Of a DNA stretch of 64,000 bases, positions 11,886 through 23,732 are shown one piece after another. The notes beneath the pieces were generated by a model. It was not told the DNA's origin. It searched no databases and saw only the letters and a program-made list of their open reading frames with translations. A program made the translations under genes and the position numbers. This DNA is from Glossina fuscipes (taxonomy: Eukaryota > Arthropoda > Insecta > Diptera > Glossinidae): positions 9,152,307 through 9,216,306 of the forward strand of contig NW_023998415.1 of the NCBI RefSeq assembly GCF_014805625.2. Direction: 5' to 3'. Position 1 is the stretch's first letter. Each line of letters opens with the position of its first letter.

Positions 11886-14800
11886 TAACAAAAAAAACTC
11901 TACGTAAAAAGAGCATAGTTTTTTTTTTCCAAAGCAGCCGCTAATGTTTAGAAAAAGAAGCAAAAACGTCGAAAACGTAGATTGAAATTTTAATTTTTAT
12001 TTTTTATTTTCTGCTCTTACCCAACAAATCTCAATTCAGTACTGAAAAACCAATGATTTCAAAACATTCACTCACTCGATTTCGCGTTTGTATAATGTTG
12101 TTATTGTTTTTCTTGTTGTTTGGTTTAATTTGGATTTAGATCACATCTTCATTTTATAATAGCCAGCATAACGAAAAGCACACGTAGAGACAGGCGAAGC
12201 ATTGCTGAGCAGACAATTTAATGCTATTTGCAAAGTCAAAGGTAACCATAGCAAATTTCAAGCCATAGATTTTAAAATGACAGCTTTTGGACTCTTCGTC
12301 CCCCATCCCCCTCCCACTGGCAATAACAACGAAAAATTTGTTTTGTTTTTAATCAACGAGAAAAGTTTTGTGTTCGTCATCGCTGCAGGTGAAGATTCCT
12401 CTATTTAAAAACACCAATGATCTTGTCATGAAACCGTTGTTGCAAAATCTATTTCTGTAGCGTTGTAAAATGTTGTCTCCTCCAAATATCAAATTGATAA
12501 ACGCTAAAGCGTATAAAATGTAAAATTAAAATGTCATATACATGATCTCTTTCCAAACGTGTTGTTGGCTATTTAAGATCCATTTTCAGTCTGGCTCTGC
12601 AGCCATTTACACCAGGAGCACCACATGTAATGATTTAGATTAATAACTCAAGCTTTTGATTCTTTTGTCGTAGGAAATTTCTTAATTCCCAACTTCCCGA
12701 AATGAATGATTAATTAGCCATAAACAAAGTCCACAGATTCATTCGATATTTTTAAATAAATTCACTTACAACGAATTTAGTCTCTTCTCAACCAGTGAGA
12801 TCGTCATGGCGTTGTGCGATACAATGCAATGCAGCTAAGTGATTAAGCCGAATATTAGAAATTCAGCATATGTAACCTTCCATTAGTTATGGCATCGCAG
12901 CTAATGAGAGTACGTTTCGTATAAAATTTTCTCTATTAAGTTTAAAAAATGTTGCTGGAATTTTTTTTGTCAACTTTGTACGATTGAACCCTATTCCAAA
13001 TATAATAATAGATTTCCATTTTTAATCTCAATTCTTGCGAATTTTAGAATCTCAATAAAGGCGACCGGAACTGGAGTGAACAATTTTAAATCAGACGCTA
13101 ATCGATAAACTTTCACAGTACCTTCGGCCTTTGGTATTTCATTGCTATGAAACTTCTGTGATAACACAACAGTACAACTAAAAACAAATGTTTGATGTTT
13201 AACAATCTTTAATGTAATTCTTCTGCCGCTTACGAAAATTTAGTGGACATTACGACTACTTAACCCATAAGCTGCCAGGGAAATTTACTAAAAAGAAAAC
13301 ATCAAATTTTCTCCAAATTTCTCTCTTGCTTTTTTCCTCTTTTCCTCTCTTCGACTTTCTCGCTTTCTCTATCGTTCTCTCTGTTTCTCTTTCTCTCTTC
13401 GTCACTATCACACGACTGCGAACACTGTCTTCTTTCATTTCAAATTTCAAGCATTTTCTTAACTTGTCAGTAAAAAGCTGAATAAGTGGAGAATGCAGAG
13501 ACTTCCCCGGACGCCAGTTTGAAGAATACGTTTGCTGATATACGATATCGTATACCGTAAATATTGATATAATGTAAGATTAAGTAATCCAATTAGGATT
13601 TAAGTTATAACCTACAAATATATACCTCATTGTCGCTTCGATACAACCTAATTCCATGCTATACACACTCTATATTTTTTAAGGAGTTTACGAGAATATC
13701 GCCAAAGAGACCGATACAGGTAACTGGCTAATAATACATAAGAGCGTAGCATACGACAATCCATATATTTTAATGCCTTAAACGAAAGAAATTCAAATTC
13801 AGTTCAATTTTATTTTTTTTTTATATTATATATTGTATTCCTCCACCGAATCGCTTGGTTTAATATAAAATTAAAATGAATTTTTTTCTTTTTTTTTTAA
13901 GATTTTTCGCTTTCAACGGTTTTAATGATACGGATATAACCGTTCATATTCTTGTGAAGAATGTAAAATAGTTTTGAATAGTGAATAGTGCATCTCACAT
14001 ATATACTGTAAGATTCTCCATATGTGTATGCAGTTATTTATGTGTATATAGATATTTTAATAATCATTAGCAAAAGTTCAATTTCGTTATAAAGATAAAT
14101 TAATAAAGTTAAAGTATTAATAAAATTTTTAATTTTTTTTTTTAAACTTTCAAAAACCACCTGCCATGCAGTGTTTTGTTGATTTTCCTTTTATATATTT
14201 ATATACATATAATATAATTACATTAAGATATATATATATATATATATATATATGCAGTACATGTGTACATTGAAATTTTTTTTTTAAATACAATATGCTC
14301 AATAATTTTATAAACCATAAAACGATTGAATTAGTTTTCCTAATGAAGCAATACTGTCCTATATTTTGAATCCAAGCGGGCCAAAACTCGGTTATCATAA
14401 AAACGTCATATCCATACATGAAGGCACTTTATAAAATTTTTCATAAGTCTTCCTTGTCTGCTTATCAGTTTAACATTGTACCTATTTTAGGCTGATAGAA
14501 GATAATAACTTTGTAGCCATAATTCTCTTTAACATATTAATGGCGAATATGTAAATTTCCGATTTTCTGCGACTATGGCTAAGATAAACATTCCTATTCT
14601 CAATGTCACGATGCCGTTACAGGTTACAAACATTATTTTTAAGAAAGGTTTTCGTGACTTAATGGCCCCTAAGTTAGACTACCGTATAACGATGCTTTCA
14701 CCTAATCGTATAACGATTCTTTAAAGTAAAGCTTTGCACGGGGAGTCGGGAGTCGAAAGAGTTGTTCGATTCGTCCTTAGAATTGTAGAATGCAGACAGA

Positions 14801-15641
14801 ACGCAAGAAAGCAGGATGAACAGAGGGACCAATGCAAATAATTTATATGCAATCTAGAGAAAGACCGGTTTAGCGCGTTTTTAAAATATAAAACGTAAAT
14901 ATTTTTTAAAAGCATGTTTTCTACAAAATTTTTGGGGAAAATCTATATGAAATTTGTTGGCTCGGGCCGCTTATTTGCCAGACTTGTAATATGAAAAAAA
15001 GCGGCTTGCTTGCAAACCCGCGTGTGTAAGTTAATTAACCGGGTCAATTAGAAACGATGGGTTATGAAAGAGCGAAAGACAAACCAAAAATAAAAAAAAA
15101 AAACTTAAATACGGGAGTAACGAGAGCTACTAATAATGTTTTATAAGAGATGAAAATTTTCTGCTTTATTTTCAAAACCTTTCATGAACAAATATGAAAT
15201 ATATATATATATATATATAAGCAACAGTGCACGAAATTAATTGTGCGCAATCGTACCAAATATAAAGTGCGTTAATAAATTTAAAATAGAGAAGTGATTC
15301 CTTTCATAGAAATTAAATGCTTACAAACATTTAAAAGGACATCGATTTAATTTAAATTAATTACATTCCGCTCATTTAAATTGGCGAATGAATATTCAGG
15401 AGATGTCCTTTGCACTTATATTTACATATCTATCCCTGATTAACGGGAATCGACTTACGCATCTCCCTGCCTGTCTGCCTAATTGCTTGTTTGATTATTT
15501 ATCTGACCGCCTGCCTACTATTCTTTATATTTTGAAAAGACGATTACGATTTTAAAACTATGTCTGTTAAGTTTAGAAATTCAAAAAATCAATGTATGAG
15601 TACAAGCACTTATAGAAAATCGAATACTTTCAACTATATTT

Positions 15642-16550
15642 TTATACCCATCAACCTAGGATTAGGGGAACGTTTACAATGGCCAGGAGAAAGCTTCAGA
15701 GACCCCACAAACTGTATATATTCTTGATCAGCATCAAATTCTGAATCAATTTAATCATACTTATGTGTCCAGTTGCCCGTCTGTCCGTCTACATAACGTC
15801 TGCTGTAAACATTCTTTCGGCTGTAAAAATGAAGTTATCAACTTCATATTTGGCAGAAACATTGAAAGTTCTTGCCCGCAGGTTGGTATTGGAAATAGAC
15901 CAAATTGGGTGAAGGATGCACCCACAGTTCCATGTAAACAGAAAATAACCCCGCTTTTCAAAAAAATTAGTCTTTTGCTTATCACTCATAAATTATAGCA
16001 GATAAATATACAAAAATTTGAACGCATGTGTTATGGGCGATGTTATAGCACCTGTGCAAAAATAGAGAAAATTGACCATACTTACCTGATACAATAGTGT
16101 ATCAAAATTTGATTTCTTCTTTTCAATACGTTTATAACACGCAGAATTATGCTTCAGAAACTTGATAAAGTACATAAGCTCCTGACAAGTTTCAAATTTG
16201 AAATGCATGTCCATCTGTCCGTCAGCCCAAATATGTAGTATAAGTGGTAAATAATCTCTCGTTCGCCAAAATTAACATATCGCCCACAAATTTGCAAAAA
16301 AAATTTGAAAATGGGCTAAATAGGTTAAAGGACACACCTACAAGACAAACGGTAAACGCCTTTGCTTTCCGTGTTTCTTTGCTTGTTACGCGTGAGAAAA
16401 GACAGATAGCGTGCCCACTCAATACCATAGAGTATGGAAATTTGATCATTTTCTTCCCATACAAAATGTTTTCTCGAAAATGTATCCACAAAAATCTAGC
16501 AACAACATCCTACAATTGTCTGAAACTGCGACAAGGACAAGGTGAGCGGA
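15642..16550 (+). mobile_element. DINE/INE-1-like (Helitron-related) element, copy A
   Basis: It starts with TATACCCATCAACC, then has a 'TGTATATATTCTTGATCAGCA' core, then GTCCGTCTGTCC-type repeats (from 15768 and again from 16208), and later CACACCTACAAG-like words. The order 'TATACCC - TATATATTCTTGATCAGCATCAA - GTCCGTCTGTCCG - CACGCCCAC' is what I know from Drosophila DINE-1/INE-1 elements, which are non-autonomous Helitron relatives. The copy at 33320-34060 aligns by eye along most of its length. It has no ORF of its own. Boundaries are approximate. Confidence 0.65.
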
Positions 16551-16556
16551 ATATAT

Positions 16557-17102
16557 AAACGTGATGTTTATTTTGTGCAAATCCAGCAGTCAAGCTGCTC
16601 TAAAGGTCGCGAAAGAGCATACAATAACCTCCAAGTTTGAGTTAGAGGACCTCAAACCCGCAACTAGCTAAGAACCCACAACGAGGCGCATCTATCTTGG
16701 GCACCCGGACAATCAGACGTCGAAGGCAATAAAACGGCTGACTGTGTAGCCAACAGAGATGTCCGAATGGCCATGACAGGACCGGAACCTTTCTGTGGCA
16801 TACGAAGGAGCCACGCCAAGAGGCTGGTATCGCAACGGGTACAGAAAAAATCAGCAAGCTTGTGGCACGTTGAAAAATTTATCAAATCTTCCTTCGTAGC
16901 ATACAAGCTGTTGGAAATACGCAGGGGCGACATACGTTTCGCAACTGTCTTCTACAGGCTTCGAATCACGCGAATTCCGCAAGGGGCGAAGGAAACGTCC
17001 CATATAACGGTGCATATCGTATGGCACTTCGAACACAAGAAGGTCACGAGACCCATAAGGATCCTAAAGCTGGAGAGCTACGGGCATAAGGGATCACAAT
17101 AG
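16557..17102 (+). pseudogene. Non-LTR retrotransposon RNase H fragment
   Basis: A relic of the RNase H domain found at the end of ORF2 in several LINE clades (LOA, R1, I and relatives). The first part, around 16576-16660, reads CKSSSQAALKVAKEHTITSK, matching the family's 'SDSQAALKAL...TSK'. After a frameshift and an in-frame stop, 16668-17102 stays open and contains WAPGQSDVEGNKTAD, matching the hallmark WVPGHSxVEGNExAD. A tail of about 110 residues follows, with GPEPFCGI and a run of R/L residues as in the region after RNase H. The catalytic Asp expected before SQAA is Ser and the conserved His of PGH is Gln, so it is dead. It lies directly after the DINE-like copy A. The clade is uncertain. 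Confidence 0.75.
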
Positions 17103-17855
17103 ATATTTTAAGTCCCAGTATGGATTGCTCACCGCTTCAGAGTACAATGCAATACTTTGCAATACCAAAATGCAAATTGTATAAAAATATGATTCCAGTT
17201 ATTGAAAGCAGACATTAAACTTTAAGGAGAAGCGCTTGTTGCAGGTGTATCTTCCTCCATAATATTCTTAGTTTCACGTGTCAGAATAGTCTCTCTATAA
17301 ACAAAAGTTCTTTCCAGCTAAAGCGTAATCAACTTAATTTTTGTTTGCTCTTCTACTTTGTCCATCATTTGCGCACTCGTTGTTGACATCGCAATGGACC
17401 AATGCCACGCATGATATGCCAAAAGAAGCAGAAACCGTTTACTGGAAACTTGCAAGAAACCTTAAGTAATCAAGAATGGTGACGAAAAATTACCTTACAT
17501 TAATCCGAATTACAAACCTTCTAAGGCTGATAAACGCACGACTTGAATATCTATAGCGCTCCCATTCAAGGTGATCTGCTTTCTATAGTGCATTATAAGT
17601 TGCTGTAACCCAAAAACAAAAACACACTGGGACGCTTTGAGTAAGATATCTTGTACCAATTTTTTTTTTTTTTTTTCTTCTAACAAACGTTCAAGTTTAG
17701 GAAGTAACTTTAAAGCGACAAGACTAATCATCTAATATATGGGTTAAGAGAAAAAACGGGACCGCTAATAGTACAATTTTAGTCCCAATATTTGTTTCTT
17801 TATTATAAATAAATTATAAATAATGACAGTAAATGAGAAAAAATTCGTTAAAATT
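17103..17855. other. Non-coding spacer
   Basis: No gene or repeat family was recognised. The only notable feature is a T-run at about 17659-17676. Confidence 0.4.
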
Positions 17856-17857
17856 AC

Positions 17858-18460
17858 ATCTAACTAGTCTTTTACTAACGATCTTTTTACGCGAGTTTGA
17901 GATAACATTGTTCACCAGCAAGAAAAAATATGGTTTTTTACCTGAAGTTCTTGTTCTAGTATGGATCCTTAAGAGAAAAATGTTATATTAAATTCTAATT
18001 TCTTTGATTTATTGATTTATTGGTGACCTTGTCTACTTGGTCTAAGGGGTTTAAACATTTTTCGCTTTACATCGTTATACTTGACCTCGAGCACAGCATT
18101 GATGAGAGTGCTTAGCTCGTAGGATGTAGTTAATAAATTCAATAAAATTCCACAACTTGATGTTTATTTGTTGAACGATCCTCTTCGCAAGTGACGTGCA
18201 TGAACATGACAATAGATTTAGAATGGATAGATTAAGGAAATAATCCCAATATCAATTTATTTTTTTATATATTGTGCTTATGGACTAAATTTTCATCGTA
18301 CGCTAATTTATTAATTTTTTTATTTAATTTGGATTTTTTTTTATTTTACACAATTTCTTGTATTTGGTGTTGTAAGGAACGTATGTATCGTGTAAAAAAA
18401 GAGTGCGGTGTATTTGCTGTAAATCTTAATAAATATGTTATACGGGTGCGTATGATATGA
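17858..18460 (+). repeat. Unclassified dispersed repeat, copy 2 ('CGTGTAAAAA' family)
   Basis: This is the partner of copy 1 (581-1800), in the same orientation. Shared words in the same order are the TTTTACGCGA-like start, CTTGTCTACTTGG, GAGCACAGCATT, GTAGGATG, CTTGATGTTTATTTG, GTGCTTATGGAC, TTTTCATCGTACGCTAAT and TATCGTGTAAAAAAAGAGTG. The copies are strongly diverged, so the family is old. No coding capacity was recognised. Confidence 0.55.
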
Positions 18461-19220
18461 TATACGTGGGAATGATTTTTGTACTCTATTTGGCGAACAA
18501 ATGTCTTGCCCGTGTATTGCTGAGTGTTAACAGGTTCGACGAATGCCGAAAACAATTTTGTCTTCTTTAAATAATTTGCTCATTCTTTTAAGCATTTAAA
18601 TGAATGCATCAAAGTTTAGAAAGAAGAACATCACAATACCAATCTAACAAACATTTAATTAATGAAATGACGCAAAAAAAAAAAAAAAAAAGCAAGAGTG
18701 ATAGACTGCTTTCTTAACGCAATTTGAATCATGATTATTCGTCGTCCAATTCTTAAAAGAGTATTAAAAACAAAAAAAAAAAAAAAATAAGTCTTTTGTG
18801 TTTTTATGGCGTTGCCTTTATTGTGTTGGCTGTTCTCCGTTTTTCGATTTTTTTATTAATATTAATTTTGTATTTTTCGCTATATTGTTGTTTATATACC
18901 TAAGAGTGTGTGTGTCTGTTTGTGTGCTAACATGAATAATGGTATTGCGTTTTACAATAGTTTGCCTCAAATTAGGTCACCATGATAATGCTTGTTCTTT
19001 ACATCCTTCGCTATTCGCTTGCCTATGATTTATATCATCATTATATTGTTTTTTACGCTCCCTTCCCTTGTTGTTATAAATCGGTAAAAGCGATAAGATA
19101 ATATCTATCGGTCTGTCTCTTATTAAGTTTTTTATAATTCTTGTTTCTTTTTAGTAATTTTCCAAACAAATCTATGTAATATATATATATATATACATGT
19201 GCAGACATACATGATCACAA

Positions 19221-19264
<44 letters not shown>

Positions 19265-19590
19265 GTAAAGGCAAATGAGTAATTTTCTATTTTGCGTATA
19301 TGGATTTATATAATAAGCGTGTGTATGGTCATAATTAGTCTTTGCTCTTTTTTTTTTGGATTCGATATTCTTGTTTGCTTTGTAGAGGAATGACGCTTGT
19401 GATGTGTATTTTATGGAAAATTTTTAGTTAATTACGCGTTTCTTAGATTTGTCTAATGAGCTACAATTAATTTAAGGGAATGCAAAATAAAATGTATAAT
19501 TGCGTAAACATACATAGCCATATATAAATGAGGATTACACCAATGAAAACAATGCAGTGTGGGCCACAACCCATTTCGATTGAAATAGCG
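18461..19590. other. Non-coding DNA
   Basis: No gene is seen. Poly(A) runs lie at about 18675-18691 and 18773-18787, and TA tracts at 19178-19195 and 19228-19262. Confidence 0.45.
19226..19266. repeat. TA microsatellite
   Basis: A long TA run with a TATG interruption at its end. It is simple sequence. Confidence 0.9.
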
Positions 19591-19805
19591 ACCTTTCAAA
19601 ATAAGACATTACATGGGAAATAGTCCTTTCATCTTTAGGATGACATGCGTCGAGGGTTGTACTAAAGTTCATTGAAATATCGGAAAAATTGCAAATGAAC
19701 TAATAAACCGAATGCAAGGATATACAGCAGACACAGAGATAGGCAGAAATCGATTCAAAGAAAGTGATTCATAGTGTAATTCTGAATCGATTGATGCGAT
19801 GAAAG
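19590..19805 (-). mobile_element. Decayed DINE-like repeat (family 2), reverse copy
   Basis: In plus-strand order one sees ACATGGGAAATAGTC, CATTGAAATATCGG, AAATTGC, ACAGACACAGAGATAGGCAG and AATCGATTCAAAGAAAGTGATTC. This is the reverse order of family-2 copies such as 25021-25375 and 60105-60480, in which GATCGATTCAGAATCATTTC and GTCCGTCTGTCC occur. It is strongly diverged. Confidence 0.45.
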
Positions 19806-21030
19806 GTAGAACTATCCCGAATCCTTTTGGAGTTTGTATGCATTCGGATAAATTTAATATACCCTTTTATCAGAAGTGGTGTAGGGCATAAAAAGAAACC
19901 AGTTTTTGTGATAAATTATTATCCTGAAGTTTTTGATCTCTTGACATGTACAATATAGTTGAGCAGAATTCGGGGCCATTAACAGGAAACCTAACGATTG
20001 TAGAAATTCCAACAATCTTCAGTCCCTTGTGCAAGGGAAGATGAAAACCAGGCAAGCATTCCATAACTTTTTTCTCCTTTTCTTTTTTTTTTTTTTTTTT
20101 TGCTTTTACCAGAGTTTCTTTCCTCTGCGTTAGCCTCTAAAAGATCGCAATTAAAACACTTACCATCTCTTTTCACAAATTACTTATATGCGGGTCTAAC
20201 AAATATGTTCATCGAATTGTTCATCATCGTCCCCTATGGAAAGCTATGGAACAACTATTGTTAGCACATACTGGTTCGTTTCTCTTAATCGCACATTTCT
20301 ATGAGCCCAAGCTTGTTGTCCATGGTTATTCTTTGCAGATTTAATTACTTAGACCGTTGCTATAATGACAGCTTTTTGAACACTGTTGCCTTAGAAATGA
20401 TTTCTCTTACACGCAACTACTTTACTGTATCTTTAATTATTTTTGCATATATTTTTTAAAACTAACCTTGTTTTTTATCAGCTGCCTCATAAAAGCGTCA
20501 CTGATTGAGAAAAATAATAATAATAAATAAATTGGAATTGCTCGAGTCATTGGTAACAAAACTTTTTCTTTTTTTTTTTTTACTTAATATATCGCTCGAA
20601 GATAAACTGCATCAGGGGCTTTAAACCGTTTAAATAGCTTAATCTATAAAAACATGAATTTATTTACAAAAGAAAATAGTAAGAATAGTTATAATATCAC
20701 TTGTAAGTGTAGCCCGAGCGATAATAATGACGCCTGCGTGCGTCTAATGTGAAATCTCCAAGTTGCTTTCCTTTTTTATTTTTTAAGAGCTCCGTATATT
20801 TTCGCCCTAAACGCCTCGACTTTAAATCTACCTCTGGTTAACCATGCTATGATTTCATTCCCTTAAAGTCTCATTTCTATTTGTGTTAATTCAATTTGTA
20901 ATTTCCTATTAATAATTAATGACGAAAGATTCTATATAGGATAAGAAATGAATTTTACGAGATCAGTAAAAATATATCATGGAAAATTAACCGCATATAC
21001 CGTAATGACTAATAAAACAAGCACGGAAGT
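19806..21030. other. Upstream flank of the nested gene
   Basis: No other gene is seen. The stretch holds poly(T) runs (about 20081-20101) and a few GATAA words (for example AGATAA near 20600 and GGATAAG near 20939), which could be GATA-factor sites of a fat-body-type promoter. Such short words are expected by chance in AT-rich DNA. Confidence 0.35.
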
Positions 21031-21035
21031 GTGCT

Positions 21036-21071
21036 TATAAAACTAAAGCGAAGCTATTCGCAAATATCAGT
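21036..21071 (+). promoter_or_regulatory. Core promoter: TATA box and TCAGT initiator
   Basis: A TATAAAA box at 21036-21042 is followed by the arthropod initiator TCAGT at 21067-21071. If transcription starts at the A of the initiator (21069), the TATA box begins at -33, the spacing expected of insect core promoters. This predicts a 5' leader of about 133 nt before the ATG at 21202. Strong TATA promoters of this kind are common for abundantly expressed secreted proteins. Confidence 0.75.
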
Positions 21072-21201
21072 GTACTTTTAGTGTACTGAGTGTTGGAGTG
21101 TTTTTTAAGCTTAAAAAAAAAAAAAAAACAAAAAAAAAGAAAATAAATAAATAAATATATATTTTTCTTAATTGTTGCTTAAATTTTAATTTTTGGCAAA
21201 C

Positions 21202-21918
21202 ATGGCTAACAAACAATTAATAATTTTAACAGTGCTAGGTGTCATGGCCTGCTTACAATGCGAAGCCGCTACACGTTTCGACCTAAAGCAAGCACCTAAA
21301 AAGGACCAGTTCGCGTTTCATGCAGATCAATATCTTAAAAATCAATGCGTTAAGAATTTGGGTAATACAATAGGAATCAGCGCTTATAGGAATATCGAGA
21401 AGGAGTCTGAAAAACTTAAAACATGTTTAAATGGTTACCTTAATTTTACCAAATTACAAACCGAGCTAAGCAATGGTGACTCTAGAAATAATTTAAAGCC
21501 CATCTTCAGCGAATATTGTCGAAAGAAAGTTGATTTGACAAAATGTATCGAGAATTTTAGTAAGGAATTGACTCCTTGTCTCGATAAAAATGATCGTGAA
21601 TTGCAAAAAGATTCGATGCGTATGATTGGCAAACTATTCCAATTTTTGTGTCTAAACAATGGCAACCAGATGGCATTGTTCATTACAAATGGCGGTCCAG
21701 AATGCGTAGAACGTCACTACAAAGACATAGATAAATGCATTAAACCACATATCAAAGAATTTGATCGACCACCTTTCACTATTAAAAAATGCAAAAACGT
21801 AAACGATATGGAAAAATGTATTTTGAATAAGCTGAATACCTGCCCAAATAAAACAGCGGCCAATATCGTCCAAGGCTTATTCCGTCACATGAAAAAGGAT
21901 ACCATGTGTCGTAATTAG
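21202..21918 (+). CDS. Secreted 27 kDa haemolymph glycoprotein-like protein (DUF1397 family)
   Basis: A single-exon frame of 238 residues. The start is the ATG at 21202, with a good insect context (GCAAACATGG); the frame stays open slightly upstream, but only from a TTG. Residues 1-22 form a signal peptide (hydrophobic core LIILTVLGVMACL, likely cut after CEA). The mature part has 12 cysteines (49, 75, 106, 115, 126, 150, 168, 179, 197, 206, 214, 236), enough for six disulphides, and three N-glycosylation sequons (N81, N118, N216). Helical, Lys-rich segments between cysteines, the PECVERHYKDIDKC stretch and the overall length match the insect 27 kDa haemolymph protein / DUF1397 family as I know it. 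Those proteins are secreted into haemolymph or gland fluid and have no established biochemical function. The protein should act outside the cell. The gene sits in non-coding DNA on the same strand as the large gene's exon, so it is probably nested in an intron. Its codons are less AT-biased than the flanks and there are no disruptions, so it looks functional. Confidence 0.85.
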   Translation: MANKQLIILTVLGVMACLQCEAATRFDLKQAPKKDQFAFHADQYLKNQCVKNLGNTIGISAYRNIEKESEKLKTCLNGYLNFTKLQTELSNGDSRNNLKPIFSEYCRKKVDLTKCIENFSKELTPCLDKNDRELQKDSMRMIGKLFQFLCLNNGNQMALFITNGGPECVERHYKDIDKCIKPHIKEFDRPPFTIKKCKNVNDMEKCILNKLNTCPNKTAANIVQGLFRHMKKDTMCRN

Positions 21919-21921
21919 TAA

Positions 21922-21996
21922 AATAAATTGATTTATTTATGTATTTAATATTCATAAAATGTTTATAATTTGTATGGGAGGCGATTTCTTAATAAA
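21922..21996 (+). terminator. Poly(A) signals of the nested gene
   Basis: AATAAA occurs four bases after the stop (21922-21927) and again at 21991-21996 after TTCTT. The second is the more likely signal, giving a 3' UTR of roughly 90-100 nt. This compact 3' end supports a short, independent transcription unit. Confidence 0.6.
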
Positions 21997-21999
21997 AAA

Positions 22000-23732
22000 A
22001 ACTTTAAATTTAAACACTGTTAGCAAAATACTTTAAAAACAAGCCGAGAATCATTTATCAAAAGAGTTATAGATAAATGCAGTAGAGATGCAGTAAAAGA
22101 TTACGCCTTTGTTTTTTTCACCAACATAGATGATATAGGTGAGCGTGTGTTGCTCATCATTTTATTAAAGCTACAAAATGACTTATTAACTTTATTAACT
22201 CTGCTGCCAATGAATAAAACTGTTATTAACGAGTTAATTGTGTGTGACGAGTATATACGTTATAATCCGTTCATCCGTCCTTGTTCGATTTCCTCATAAA
22301 ATTTTATCATTATGAATGTGTATTTGCCATAATCATGTATTTTAGAAAACATTGTTTTTTTTTTTTCTTTTTTTTTTTTTTAGCATTTTGTCAAGCCGTT
22401 TCATTACAAGCTAACTTCATATTACACCTACTAAGTGTTTGGCGAGTATACGAATTTATCGCTAAATAGGCCGCTAAAATTAACTCGTTAAAGTACATTA
22501 GCAACGGGGAAAAAAAAAAAATATCGAGAAAAATTAAAAGTATCGTACAAAGTTCAAGCAAATAGCACTTACATAGTTTAAAAACTTTAAGTTTGTTTAT
22601 TATATCTATAGAAGTGAGCTGAGTTGAGTTTTTTTGCAATTCACATACAGTTTAGTTTTAGCTAAACAAGTTGTTGCTAGATTGAAATTTGCATTATACG
22701 AAAGGAAACAGTGCGTATTAGCATTTTGCTTTCGCCAGGGAAGCGCGAATATGGCACCAATGCGCTGCATAGCCTAATTGTTTAAAAACCTTGTCCTTGG
22801 ACTTGTTGATCACCACACATAACTTTGTTTGTTAATTGTTACTCTTTATGTATGATATCGGGTATATATGAGCGGCGTAGAGAGCACATTAAATATGTTC
22901 TATTAGTCCCACAACAGGGACATTAATGGCCATATCCCGAGTAAAAGCACAAAGACATCACACAAGTCACAGTGCGGTTTGTGTAATTTAACAAGCTTCA
23001 ATTCTTTATTGTGAGTATACTTTTGAAACATCGAAAGAAAGAAAAGAAATTGTAATTCGAAAGCAAAAATTCGTTGCTCTTACAACTAGTGACCGGTCAC
23101 AACGCCAGAACGCCAGAATATATACGGTCAAGTTCAAAATTTTTGCAGGGAACACTAAATGAATTAAATAATTTATAATTCCATCTACCTTCCACATAAC
23201 GATTAAACGAAAGATTCTTGAAGGACGGACAAGAGCATTGAAGTTAATTCCCTCAAAATACCGAATAGAGGCGCGAAAAAGATGTTTGTTTAATTCTCAG
23301 AACTAGATACTAGGATAGGATAGCTCTGCGGTGACAAGGGGAAAATTACTATCGACAAGTGAATAGTTTATGGAAAAGATATCGGGATTTATCAAAAATG
23401 AAAGCAATTGTATTTACATGATCAGGTTAAATGTAAACGTCATTTAAGACTTGACATAATCCGAAAAACATAATCTAGTTGCTAAACAACTTTTTCTATA
23501 TCGTCTTCGAAATCACGACGCATATCTGTAACGTGTATTTTTTTTATTTTTTTTTTTTTTTGTTTTAAGATAAAAAGAATAAAATAAAATGAATCAGATA
23601 ATATAAAATTTTTGACGGTCGGTCGTTCGCAAAAGAAAGTCAAATGGCGGTATTTTTCAGTTATACTTAAAATTTGAAATGTGAACGCCCCTTAAAATCT
23701 TTATTTCAATTATATTTTAATTAACTTTGTTT
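22000..23732. other. Non-coding DNA between the nested gene and the ratchet site
   Basis: No second member of the haemolymph-protein family and no other gene is seen. T-runs occur near 22352-22381, 23537-23562 and 23700-23755. Confidence 0.45.

Larger units (their letters stand above)
8883..15640. other. Long non-coding stretch, no gene
   Basis: No coding region is supported over almost 7 kb. The content is AT-rich DNA with homopolymer tracts, the microsatellite cluster near 10.8 kb, the poly(A)/poly(T) cluster at 11.0-11.75 kb, a TA tract at 11852-11882 and another at 14229-14252. A perfect 16-bp palindrome, TATACGATATCGTATA, lies at 13539-13554. I read the region as intron of the plus-strand host gene, by inference. 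Confidence 0.5.

Noticed and set aside
16070..16100. CAG|GTAAGTATGG on the minus strand, like a splice donor or ratchet.
   Set aside because: It has no pyrimidine tract before it and lies inside a DINE-like repeat whose other copy lacks the motif.
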